Positions 1 to 7,255 of a stretch of DNA of 64,000 bases are shown in pieces. The position numbers were made by a program, and so were the translations under genes. Origin of the DNA: Knoellia flava TL1. Its GTDB lineage: Bacteria; Actinomycetota; Actinomycetes; Actinomycetales; Dermatophilaceae. The notes under the pieces were generated by a model, which was not told the DNA's origin, searched no databases, and saw only the letters and a list, made by a program, of their open reading frames with translations. Position 1 is the first letter of the stretch. Each line of letters starts with the position of its first letter. The stretch is taken from NCBI RefSeq assembly GCF_000768675.1, contig NZ_AVPI01000005.1:18362-82361 (forward strand), in the 5' to 3' direction.

Positions 1-117
1 CGCCGCGCGGTTCCCGGGCACAGGCCCTGACCGGGAATCACACGGCTCCCGTGGGCGGCACCGTCCGCAGCGGTTTCGCAGTGGTTTCGCAGCGCTGCCC
101 GGATGCTCGGGGCTGCA

Positions 118-157
118 GGGTGGGGTGCCGCGTGCCTGGGGGCGCGGCACCCCACCC
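118..157. terminator. Perfect 15-bp stem hairpin
   Basis: The arms GGGTGGGGTGCCGCG (118-132) and CGCGGCACCCCACCC (143-157) pair perfectly around a 10-nt loop. There is no U-tract, as is usual for actinobacterial terminators. It probably ends a transcript entering from the left edge. A weaker inverted repeat TTCCCGG/CCGGGAA lies at 11-37. Confidence 0.5.
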
Positions 158-233
158 GCGGCACGTCGCAGGGAGACGGTCACGAGTTGGCATCGCAGCG
201 GCGGACCTGTCCGCGAACGGTGGAGGTGCTCCC

Positions 234-239
234 TAGGGT
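234..239 (+). promoter_or_regulatory. -10 hexamer, leaderless promoter
   Basis: TAGGGT ends 6 nt before the GTG at 246, so transcription would begin at or beside the start codon. Confidence 0.5.
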
Positions 240-245
240 GCGTGC

Positions 246-1718
246 GTGATTCCGCTCGACATCGTCTTCCTGCTCCTCGGCATGCTCGCGCTCGGCGCCG
301 TGGTCGGGGTGGCCCTGGCCGCCAATGGGGAGCGCTCGGCCGCGCGTGGCGTCGCCCGGGCGCGAGCCGGCCGGCCGGTTCTCGTGCCCGTCCTCGTGGG
401 GTCCGGCGAGGGCCAGCACCGGGGCCGCGCGTTCGTCGACGGTGACGACGTCGTCGTCGTCGGACCGGGCACCCACCTGCGGGTGTCCCGGTCCGCGTTC
501 CGCAGCACCGGCCAGCGGCGCATCGGCGTCAACGACGAGCTGTTCGAGTTCGCGGAGCAGCGGGGGTTCGTCGACGCAGCGGGTGGACGCCACCTCGTCG
601 GAGCAGTGGACGAGTGGAGCCCCGCCCTCGACGCCCAGCTCGAGGGTCACCCCAGACCGGCCGGGCGCTGGCAGAGGATCCGCGCGGCGGTCCCGACGAC
701 CCCCCTCGTGATCGTCGTGCTCGCTCTCCTGGCGTTCACGGGCTTCCAGACCCTCTGGGCGATGGGTGACGACGTCGAGGCGACCGTCGTTCGCCTCGTC
801 GACCACCCCGAGGACGGCTACACCGACTGCGCCGTCCGATGGCCAGCGGCCGGCGGGCCTGACGCCGAGCCGAACTACGCCGAGATCGACTGCTACGAGC
901 CCTATCCCGCCGTCGGCGACACGGTCCGGATCAAGGCCCTGGCGAGTCCGCTCGAGGGTGCGGCCCTCGACCAGGAGGGCACCTACGAGGGGCTGACGCT
1001 CCTGACCGGTGGCGCGACCCTGCTTGCCGGAACCGTCGTTCTCGTCGCCGCAGCGACCCGGCTGCGGCGACCGGCCGTGCGCCTCGCACCGATCGCTGCC
1101 GCGGAGGTCACCGTCGCCCCTCCCGTCGACGTGGCGCGGGACGCCGACCTCCCCGAGCTCCTCGATGCGCTGGCCGTCCGTGAGGGGTGGCAGTCGTCCG
1201 GCACGGGCACGGCCCCGGTGCAACCGGCGCACGCCCCTCTCCTCATGGCGTTGGGGAGCGCCCGCTGGTGGCCGGTGGCGGTCCTGGCGGGGGCGGCGTG
1301 GCTCGTCGACGGTCTTCCGGGCGCGCTCCGGGCCGGGTTGGGCGCGGGTGCGGTGGCAGCCCTCGCCTGGGCGGTCTGGCGCGCACTCACGACCTTGCTC
1401 GCCGTACGTCGAGCCGCTGTCGGTCCGGTGACGTCCGAGTGGGACTACCGCCTCATTCGGGACATCGGCGACGAGTGGTACGCGTTGCTCCTCCTCGGCC
1501 GCACTCCTCACTGGATGGTCCTGCTCGACGAGCCGGGTCACCCGCCCACGAGGGGGCGCTGCGGCGTGCGCGGAGACCTTCGGGAGGGAGGCGCGGTCCA
1601 CCTCCGCATCGACGGGACGTTCTGGCCGACGTTGAGTCCGGTCGTGCGCGTCGACGACGACATGATGCGTGAGATGCGGCGTGACGTCCTCGACCGCCTG
1701 AGCGGCGCGGACGGCTGA
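246..1718 (+). CDS. Multi-pass membrane protein, unknown function
   Basis: This 490-aa protein is not firmly recognised. Hydrophobic segments lie near residues 3-28, 153-172, 250-272 and 340-385, so it is an integral membrane protein with two soluble stretches. The stretch between the second and third segments loosely resembles the extracytoplasmic part of DUF3592 proteins and has two cysteines that could pair. The C-terminal soluble part (about 400-490) is charged and rich in Arg and Asp. GTG at 246 was chosen because TAGGGT sits 6 nt upstream. The gene stands alone, with 82 bp separating it from the next. No catalytic motif is visible. Confidence 0.7.
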   Translation: MIPLDIVFLLLGMLALGAVVGVALAANGERSAARGVARARAGRPVLVPVLVGSGEGQHRGRAFVDGDDVVVVGPGTHLRVSRSAFRSTGQRRIGVNDELFEFAEQRGFVDAAGGRHLVGAVDEWSPALDAQLEGHPRPAGRWQRIRAAVPTTPLVIVVLALLAFTGFQTLWAMGDDVEATVVRLVDHPEDGYTDCAVRWPAAGGPDAEPNYAEIDCYEPYPAVGDTVRIKALASPLEGAALDQEGTYEGLTLLTGGATLLAGTVVLVAAATRLRRPAVRLAPIAAAEVTVAPPVDVARDADLPELLDALAVREGWQSSGTGTAPVQPAHAPLLMALGSARWWPVAVLAGAAWLVDGLPGALRAGLGAGAVAALAWAVWRALTTLLAVRRAAVGPVTSEWDYRLIRDIGDEWYALLLLGRTPHWMVLLDEPGHPPTRGRCGVRGDLREGGAVHLRIDGTFWPTLSPVVRVDDDMMREMRRDVLDRLSGADG

Positions 1719-1739
1719 GCAGCGCAGGCCGGTGCGACA

Positions 1740-1769
1740 CGGCATACGGCGTTATTCGGATGTATGCCG
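1740..1769. repeat. Inverted pair of the GTATGCC word
   Basis: CGGCATAC (1740-1747) and GTATGCCG (1762-1769) form a perfect inverted repeat across 14 nt in the gap between two co-directional genes. Both halves are copies of the word that is over-represented throughout the window. Confidence 0.6.
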
Positions 1770-1788
1770 TCCGCCCTAGACATGCGGA

Positions 1789-1794
1789 TACGGT
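1789..1794 (+). promoter_or_regulatory. -10 hexamer, leaderless promoter
   Basis: TACGGT ends 6 nt before the GTG at 1801 and supports that start. Confidence 0.5.
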
Positions 1795-1800
1795 GCCATC

Positions 1801-3018
1801 GTGGACCCGATCCGTAACCCCTACGCCCCGGGCGCGGGCCAGCGCCCGCCCGAGCTCGCCGGTCGCGACGAGCAGCTCGACGCCTTCGAGGTCGTGCTCG
1901 AGCGCGTGCGCCGGGGGCGGCCAGAGCGCTCGATCGTGCTCACCGGGCTCCGCGGCGTGGGCAAGACGGTGCTGCTCAACGCGCTGCGGTCGGCGGCTGT
2001 TCGCGCCAAGTGGGGCACGGGCAAGCTCGAGGCACGACCCGACCAGTCACTGCGGCGGCCGCTGTCGTCGGCCCTGCACCAGGCGGTCCGCGAGCTCGGA
2101 CACCCCAGCGACGAGGAGGTGCAGCACGTCCTCGGCGTCATCAAGGCCTTCGCCCAGCGCGACGCGCCCTCGGGGACCAAGCTGCGCGAGAAGTGGAACC
2201 CCGGGATCGACGCACCCGCGGCGTCCGGACGCGCCGACTCGGGCGACATCGAGATCGACCTCGTCGAGCTGCTCACCGACGTCGGCGGGCTCGCCTCCGA
2301 CACCGGTCGCGGGATCGCGGTCTTCATCGACGAGATGCAGGACCTCGGCCCTGACGACGTCTCGGCGCTCTGCGCCGCCTGCCACGAGATCTCGCAGTCG
2401 GGCCTGCCGGTCATTGTCGTCGGTGCCGGCCTGCCGCACCTGCCGGCGGTCCTGTCGGCGTCGAAGTCATACTCCGAGAGGCTGTTTCGCTACTCACGCA
2501 TCGACCGGCTCCCGCGCGCGGCGGCCGACGCGGCGCTCGTCGTGCCGGCGGAGGAGGAGGGAGCGGCCTACGAATCCGCAGCCCTCGACGCGATGTATGC
2601 CGCGACGGGCGGCTATCCCTACTTCATCCAGGCCTATGGCAAGGCTGCGTGGGACCGGGCGCCGCAGTCGCCGGTGACGGCCGATGACGTGCGGGTGGCG
2701 GCCCCGGAGGCCGAGGCCGAGCTCGCCGTCGGCTTCTTCGGGTCGCGCTTCGAGCGGGCGACGCCGGGTGAGCGCGAGTACCTCCGGGCGATGGCCGACG
2801 TCGCGGTCGCGATCGCCGAGGGCGGGGTCGAGGAGCTCGACGACATCGAGTCGGTGCCGACAGCGGACGTCGCCTCGCACCTCGGCCGCAGGCCTCAGTC
2901 GCTCTCGCCCGCGCGCGACGCCCTGCTCAAGAAGGGCCTCATCTACTCGGGCGAGCGCGGGCGGATCGCGTTCACCGTGCCGCACTTCGGCCGCTACCTC
3001 CGGGAGCAGACCGCCTGA
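1801..3018 (+). CDS. P-loop ATPase, AAA/Orc1-Cdc6-like
   Basis: This 405-aa protein carries an N-terminal ATPase module. Walker A is GLRGVGKT near residues 50-57, and Walker B is IAVFIDEMQ near 172-180. The C-terminal third looks like a winged-helix region, the usual layout of archaeal-type and STAND-like ATPases that act as DNA-linked switches. The length matches actinobacterial proteins annotated simply as ATP-binding protein. No membrane segment or signal peptide is visible. It is a single gene with its own leaderless-type promoter and a strong terminator behind it. The substrate or partner cannot be inferred from the neighbours. Confidence 0.8.
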   Translation: MDPIRNPYAPGAGQRPPELAGRDEQLDAFEVVLERVRRGRPERSIVLTGLRGVGKTVLLNALRSAAVRAKWGTGKLEARPDQSLRRPLSSALHQAVRELGHPSDEEVQHVLGVIKAFAQRDAPSGTKLREKWNPGIDAPAASGRADSGDIEIDLVELLTDVGGLASDTGRGIAVFIDEMQDLGPDDVSALCAACHEISQSGLPVIVVGAGLPHLPAVLSASKSYSERLFRYSRIDRLPRAAADAALVVPAEEEGAAYESAALDAMYAATGGYPYFIQAYGKAAWDRAPQSPVTADDVRVAAPEAEAELAVGFFGSRFERATPGEREYLRAMADVAVAIAEGGVEELDDIESVPTADVASHLGRRPQSLSPARDALLKKGLIYSGERGRIAFTVPHFGRYLREQTA

Positions 3019-3044
3019 GCACAGGCACGGCCTCTGCTCGGCCC

Positions 3045-3071
3045 CTGCCCGGCACTGTGCGTGCCGGGCAG
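3045..3071. terminator. Bidirectional terminator hairpin
   Basis: CTGCCCGGCAC and GTGCCGGGCAG form a perfect 11-bp stem with a 5-nt loop. It lies between the ends of the convergent ATPase gene (3018) and deaminase gene (3073). Confidence 0.7.
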
Positions 3072-3072
3072 G

Positions 3073-3572
3073 TCAGGCGTTGCCGTCAGGCTCGTGTATG
3101 CCGTGCAGCCGGGCGTGGAGTGCCCTCACCTCGGCCTCGAGCTCGGGTGCCGGGCCGTCGACCCGCACACCGGGAGCGACCTGCTCGACCGACAGGGGGA
3201 GGACGGGCGACGGCCCGACGCGCCACTCGCGGAGCCAGCCGACGAGTTGGTCGGTGGAGACGGCATACGCGATGCGTCCGAGACCGACCAGGCGTGGGCG
3301 GCCGAGCACATCGCGCAGTGCTCGCCCGAGGTGTAGACCGTGCAGCCGGACCGGTCCGCCGGGTCGGTGTGGGTCGCGGCCCACCGCGCGAGCTCGAACT
3401 CCGGGTGGCGCGTCTGGTCGCCGTCCTTGGTGCGGTTGCGGTCCTCGCGCAGCACCCGCCCCTCGCCGTCGACGAGCACCGAGCCGAACGGCTCGTCCCC
3501 GTCGTCGAGGGCCTCGCGGGCGAGCTCGACGCAGCGGCGCAGGTGGCTGAGGTCCGTTGCATCGAGGGCCAT
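3073..3572 (-). pseudogene. Nucleoside deaminase, frameshifted
   Basis: It resembles the zinc-dependent cytidine/guanine deaminase fold (CMP/dCMP deaminase family). Residues 56-58 give the H-x-E ligand and proton-shuttle pair, and 86-89 give the C-x-x-C zinc pair (HCAMC). The frame is lost right after the AHAW motif, at about 3290. The other minus frame then continues with a family-like tail, LVGLGRIAYAV, to a stop at 3073. One missing G in a run of Gs after the Trp codon would explain it. All catalytic residues precede the break. Whether this is a real pseudogene or a sequence error cannot be told from the window. CACGAT at 3580-3585 gives a possible leaderless promoter. Confidence 0.75.
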
Positions 3573-3579
3573 GTGGGAG

Positions 3580-3585
3580 ATCGTG
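3580..3585 (-). promoter_or_regulatory. -10 hexamer, leaderless promoter
   Basis: On the minus strand CACGAT ends 7 nt before the deaminase ATG at 3572. Confidence 0.4.
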
Positions 3586-3878
3586 TCAGAGCCGGGCCCG
3601 CGGGCGGCGGCGAGTGAGCAGGACGCCGACGATGGCGAGCACGCCGCCGACGAAGGTCAGGGGCGGAGGCACCTCGGACAGCAGCGCCCACGCGATGAGC
3701 GTGGCGATGAACGGGACGAGGAACGTCACCAGCGGCAGCAACACCGACCACAGCGCGGGACTCGGTGCCCTCCAGCCGCGGCTCAAGGGACACCAGGGCA
3801 ACTGCGACGAACACTGCGACGGCGGCGAGCTCTCCCAACCCCAGGCTGAGGTAGCGCCGACGAAGGATGCCACGCCGG
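3586..3878 (-). pseudogene. EamA/DMT transporter remnant
   Basis: About 95 codons of the C-terminal end of an EamA-family (drug/metabolite transporter) permease remain. One minus frame reads VLLPLVTFLVPFIATLIAW and then LTFVGGVLAIVGVLLTRRR, which is the last two membrane helices. The preceding helix, MGELAAVAVFVAVALVSLE, lies in a different frame at about 3750-3838, and a further stretch (GVASFVGAT) is back in the first frame. At least two frameshifts are therefore present, and the first eight helices are missing. It lies directly behind the stop of the Imm5-Arr gene, as if that gene was joined to the transporter relic by a deletion. Confidence 0.65.
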
Positions 3879-4832
3879 TCAGTCGTCCATCGCCTCGACG
3901 CCGAGCTCGCGCAGCTCGGCCATCCGCGCCCGCATGTGCCGCACGGTCTCGTCCGGCGGGAAGGTCAGGCCGGTGACCTCCTCGACGACGCGAAGCGGCT
4001 CCTTGGTGCGGTAGGAGCGGGTCGGGTTGCCGGGGAAGCGCTTGTCGGTGACGTTGGGGTCGTCCTCGATCGTCCCGACCGGCTCGACCCGGTAGACCCG
4101 CGGCGGACCGTCGCCGAGTGCCAGGGCCGCGGCGAGCGGGGCGCCGTCCTGTGACGCCGTGAGGTAGATGTTGCGCGAGGCCTTGCCCGAGCCGTAGTTC
4201 GTGCCCCAGCCGGGCGTGAGCAGGTCGCCGGGACGCAGGTCCGCCCGGGTGCCGTGGAAGAACGGGCCGGGGTCGTCGACGGTCCTCGGCGTCGGCGGTG
4301 GGTCGCGCAGCAGGCTGTCGAGCCGTCGCATGAGGACGGCCACGCGGCCGCGTCCCTCCGGTGCCCGGGGGTAGCGCGAGAGGATCTCGACGAGCTCGGG
4401 TGTGGCCCGCTTCTGCGACGCGACGAGGAGGTACTCGCCGACCACCGCGTCGTCGCCGCGTGCGACCTCGCCTGCCCGGGCCGCGTGCGCGGCCGCGCCG
4501 AGGATGTGGCGCACCTGCGTGGCCTTCGCCAGGGGATGGAGGTATGCCGCGGCGCACGCGTCGCCCGCAGCCGTCGCCGCGTGCCCCGCGGCCTCGTCTC
4601 GCGTCTCCTTCGCGGCGCGGTGGGCTGCTGTGGCGGCTGTGCGCTGGAGCCTCGACCGTGGAGCGCCGTCGACGAAGAGCCGGGCCGTGTCGAGCGCGGC
4701 GGAGGGACGCGGGTCGTCGGGGCGATCGCGCTCGAAGAGGAAGAGGGCCGGCTCGGCGCACGCGACGGCATACGCGACGACGGTCCGGAGCTCCTCGGTG
4801 GTGAGCTCGAAGTCCGCGGACGCGGTTCGCAT
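3879..4832 (-). CDS. arr: Imm5-like domain fused to Arr ADP-ribosyltransferase
   Basis: This 317-aa protein has two parts. Residues about 190-317 are a full rifampin ADP-ribosyltransferase domain (Arr, PF12120): FFHGTRADL, then DPNVTDK, FPGNPTRSYR and KEPL. In known Arr enzymes this domain moves ADP-ribose from NAD+ to the C23 hydroxyl of rifamycins, and stand-alone Arr is about 140 aa. Residues about 10-165 are Ala-rich and helical with repeated AAH/AAG motifs and CAEPALFLFE. They resemble the Imm5-type putative immunity protein family linked to polymorphic toxins. The ATG at 4832 was chosen because family similarity begins just after it. The Imm5 call rests on pattern memory. The Arr call is strong. 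The fusion may be a resistance enzyme with an extra domain or a toxin-antitoxin-like unit. Confidence 0.8.
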   Translation of the reverse strand: MRTASADFELTTEELRTVVAYAVACAEPALFLFERDRPDDPRPSAALDTARLFVDGAPRSRLQRTAATAAHRAAKETRDEAAGHAATAAGDACAAAYLHPLAKATQVRHILGAAAHAARAGEVARGDDAVVGEYLLVASQKRATPELVEILSRYPRAPEGRGRVAVLMRRLDSLLRDPPPTPRTVDDPGPFFHGTRADLRPGDLLTPGWGTNYGSGKASRNIYLTASQDGAPLAAALALGDGPPRVYRVEPVGTIEDDPNVTDKRFPGNPTRSYRTKEPLRVVEEVTGLTFPPDETVRHMRARMAELRELGVEAMDD

Positions 4833-4945
4833 CCCATCGAGTCTCGCACCTCCCGCGCGCGGGCGTGACTCGGGCGAAACCGCCTCCGGCGCAGCGGCAC
4901 CGGTCCTATCCTCGAGTCCGGGGCCGAGTCCCACGCGAGGTGCAC

Positions 4946-5319
4946 ATGGCAAACCCCAACGAGGCAGTCATCGAGCGGCTCATCGCCTGCATCAACGACC
5001 GGAAGGTCGAGGTGATGGACGAGCTCTTCCACGACGACGCGACGATGGACTGGCCGCAGTCGCGCGAGCGCGTGAGGGGCGCGGAGAACCGTCGGGCGAT
5101 CTATGGCGCGTTCCCGCAGCTGCCGACGATCACCCGCGCCGGCTCACGAGCTCCGGCGACCTCGTCGTCGCCGAGGCCTCACTCGACTACGGCGGACCCG
5201 TCTACGAGACGGTCTTCGTCTTCGAGCTCGATGACGGGCGAATCCGCAAGGAGACGGCCTATTGGAGCGAGCCCTTCGAGCCGCCGGAGTGGCGGGCGCA
5301 GTGGGTCGAGAGGTTCTAG
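4946..5319 (+). pseudogene. SnoaL/NTF2-like protein, frameshifted
   Basis: It looks like a SnoaL-like (nuclear-transport-factor-2 fold) protein of about 124 aa. The N-terminal half, from the ATG at 4946, has the family pattern VIERLIACINDRKVEVMDEL followed by FHDDATMDW. Near 5140-5150 the frame breaks. The next plus frame continues with the typical C-terminal strands (DLVVAEASLDYGG, VFVFELDDGRIRKE, AYWSEPFEPPEWRA) to a stop at 5319. One indel restores a full-length protein. Members are small cyclases, isomerases or polyketide-tailoring enzymes, and no substrate can be assigned. Confidence 0.75.
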
Positions 5320-5405
5320 CCGCCGACTGCGCGGATCTTCGCGCGCCCGCCTGCGCGCCCGCCCTCAGCCCACGTGATCACCCGCCGGCGCTCGCGGTCC
5401 GGGTC

Positions 5406-5411
5406 CAGACT
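5406..5411 (+). promoter_or_regulatory. -10 hexamer, leaderless promoter
   Basis: CAGACT ends 6 nt before the ATG at 5418. Confidence 0.45.
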
Positions 5412-5417
5412 GGGTCG

Positions 5418-5906
5418 ATGGCACGCATCACGCACTTCGACCATGTCGGCCTCACCGTGTCGGACCTCGACGTCGCGCTCGACTTCTTCGTCAGCCTCGG
5501 GTTCGAGCTCGAGGGGCGCATGTTCATGGAGGGCGAGTTCGTGGACGTCGTCATCGGCATCCCCGGGTCGCGCTCCGAGATCGCGACACTCTTCCTCCCC
5601 GAGGGCGGTGCGGCGGGCCGAGACGGTGGCCGCACCAAGCTCGAGCTGTCGAGCTTCGTCCACCCGGACCACGAGCCGGGATCCCCGCACAACATGTCGA
5701 CCGAGGTCGGGCTGCGCAACATCGCCTTCCAGGTCGACGACCTCCACGCCGTCGTCGACCGGCTCGCTGACGCGGGCTACGGGCTCGTCGGCGGGATCGG
5801 CGAGTGGGAGGACGTCTGGCGGATGACCTACGTGCGCGGTCCCGACGGCATCATCGTCGCGTTGGCGCAGCGGCTCGACGAGGCGGGGGAGACGTCCGAG
5901 GGCTGA
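5418..5906 (+). CDS. VOC family (glyoxalase-like) protein
   Basis: This 162-aa protein has the vicinal-oxygen-chelate fold. Strand FDHVGLTVSDLDVALDFF opens it, with a metal-ligand His at about residue 8. A second module (NIAFQVDDLHAVVDRL, about 108-123) and the terminal motif YVRGPDGIIVALAQ follow, where Glu is usual but Ala stands. VOC proteins include glyoxalase I, extradiol dioxygenases and fosfomycin-type resistance proteins. Nothing here points to one substrate. The start is set by the leaderless hexamer. It converges on the DUF2207-like gene with 25 bp between stops. Confidence 0.85.
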   Translation: MARITHFDHVGLTVSDLDVALDFFVSLGFELEGRMFMEGEFVDVVIGIPGSRSEIATLFLPEGGAAGRDGGRTKLELSSFVHPDHEPGSPHNMSTEVGLRNIAFQVDDLHAVVDRLADAGYGLVGGIGEWEDVWRMTYVRGPDGIIVALAQRLDEAGETSEG

Positions 5907-5931
5907 TCGTCGGCGCTCCGCACGACAGCCG

Positions 5932-7134
5932 TCAGAAGTCGATGCACCCGACGTCGCACCCGTCGAGCACGTCCCCGTCGGGCACGAGGTCGCCGATGCT
6001 GCCGGCGAACGACGACAGCGCCGACCCCAGTCCCTCGAACCCCTCCACGAGTGTCGAGAAGGCGTCGTCCGGCGAGACGTCCCCGAGGTCCGAGACGTCC
6101 CCGAGGCCGGAGACGTCCGCCAGGTCGAACGCGCCGCCGAGGTCGACGAGACCCGAGACGAGGTGGAAGACACCGGGGTCGAGCGCGGCGTCGACGGCCA
6201 GGGCCAGTGCGTTCTCGGCGCCCTCGGCCAACCGTGCCGCCCGCAGGGCCTCACCGAGGACGGAGGCGACGTGCGGTGCGACGCCGAAGGCGACGGCATA
6301 CGGAAGCATCGAGCGCACCTCACCGGCGAGCTCCTCGCGGCGCAGCTGGTTGGCCTCGGCGGTGGCGAGGTACTTCTCGTAGCCGAGGGCCTGGATCCGC
6401 GCAGCCGAACCCGCGGCGGTGCGCGGTGTGCGGCCGCGGCCGAGCCGCATGAGAAGGGCCCCACCCAGGCCGAGTCCGGCGCCGAGGGGCACCCAGCGCC
6501 AGTGGTCGTCGGCGACGCCCGACGCGATCCCGGCGACAACCGCGCCGAGGACGAGCAGGAGGCCGAGTGCGGCGAGCCACCCGTTGCGGGAGCGTGGGTG
6601 CTTCGCGTACCAGCCGCGGTCGACGACGGCGCGATAGACCGCGATCTCGGCCTCGCGCCAGCGCTGCGCGACCTCGGCGCGGCGCAGCTCGCCGAGCCGG
6701 ACCGAGGAGGCCCCACCGAGGACAGCGGAGAGCATGGCGCGCTCGTGCGCCGCGAGCTCCACGGCCGTGTCGGTGCGGGTGACGCGCCAGTCGTCACCCT
6801 CCTGCCGCAGGTCGACGACGCCGCGCAGGGCGAGGTCGACGAGGGTGGCGGTGAGGTCGCGCCCGTGGACGACTCCGTCGACGACTGCACCTGAGAGAGC
6901 CGGCGTCGATGCGTCGGGGGCGTGGAACCTCGGTGCGACCGAGCCGGCCCATTCGACGCCGGGCCGGACGCGTGCCGTCGCGTCGCCGGAGCCCAGGGCA
7001 GGGACCTCGCCCGGCGTCACCTGGGTGTAGACCTCGTCGCGGCGATGCCAGCGGAAGTGGGCGAGCGTGAGGACTGCGACGAGGAGCGGGATGAGGCCGC
7101 CGAGGACCTCGAGGACGGTGAGGTCAGCGAGCAC
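5932..7134 (-). CDS. DUF2207-like membrane protein
   Basis: This 400-aa protein has an N-terminal helix (VLEVLGGLIPLLVAVLTLA) and a hairpin of two helices near residues 210-255. The pattern DEVYTQVTPGEVP, then RDLTATLVDLALRGVVDL and VRLGELR, is that of the cytoplasmic half of DUF2207 predicted membrane proteins. The last 100 residues are a degenerate Gly/Asp/Leu-rich tail (GLGDVSDLGDVSPDD), low in complexity and ending DGCDVGCIDF. The function of the family is unknown. GTG at 7134 is chosen because TACCGT lies 6 nt upstream. A longer open frame reaches 7449 but would overlap the divergent HNH gene and its SOS box. Confidence 0.7.
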   Translation of the reverse strand: MLADLTVLEVLGGLIPLLVAVLTLAHFRWHRRDEVYTQVTPGEVPALGSGDATARVRPGVEWAGSVAPRFHAPDASTPALSGAVVDGVVHGRDLTATLVDLALRGVVDLRQEGDDWRVTRTDTAVELAAHERAMLSAVLGGASSVRLGELRRAEVAQRWREAEIAVYRAVVDRGWYAKHPRSRNGWLAALGLLLVLGAVVAGIASGVADDHWRWVPLGAGLGLGGALLMRLGRGRTPRTAAGSAARIQALGYEKYLATAEANQLRREELAGEVRSMLPYAVAFGVAPHVASVLGEALRAARLAEGAENALALAVDAALDPGVFHLVSGLVDLGGAFDLADVSGLGDVSDLGDVSPDDAFSTLVEGFEGLGSALSSFAGSIGDLVPDGDVLDGCDVGCIDF

Positions 7135-7140
7135 GCCGCC

Positions 7141-7146
7141 ACGGTA
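7141..7146 (-). promoter_or_regulatory. -10 hexamer, leaderless promoter
   Basis: On the minus strand TACCGT ends 6 nt before the GTG at 7134. Confidence 0.45.
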
Positions 7147-7226
7147 GTTGACGTCTGGCGCTCTGAGACGGCGGTCGGTGAGTTGACCTGTGCCGCAGGG
7201 AAATTCGTTGTGGACAACTCTCCATA

Positions 7227-7242
7227 TCGAACGCGTGTTCGA
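7227..7242. promoter_or_regulatory. LexA SOS box
   Basis: TCGAACGCGTGTTCGA is an exact match to the actinobacterial/Gram-positive SOS operator pattern TCGAAC-N4-GTTCGA. It ends 14 nt before the HNH gene start and directly abuts a -10-like TATGAT at 7244-7249. LexA bound here would block that promoter until DNA damage. Confidence 0.85.
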
Positions 7243-7243
7243 G

Positions 7244-7249
7244 TATGAT
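7244..7249 (+). promoter_or_regulatory. -10 element of the SOS-controlled HNH gene
   Basis: TATGAT ends 6 nt before the ATG at 7256, the same spacing as the other leaderless promoters, and touches the SOS box. Confidence 0.55.
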
Positions 7250-7255
7250 GGACGC

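Noticed and set aside
3290..3290. Programmed ribosomal frameshift in the deaminase gene
   Set aside because: There is no slippery heptamer and no downstream structure. A lost G in a short G run is simpler.
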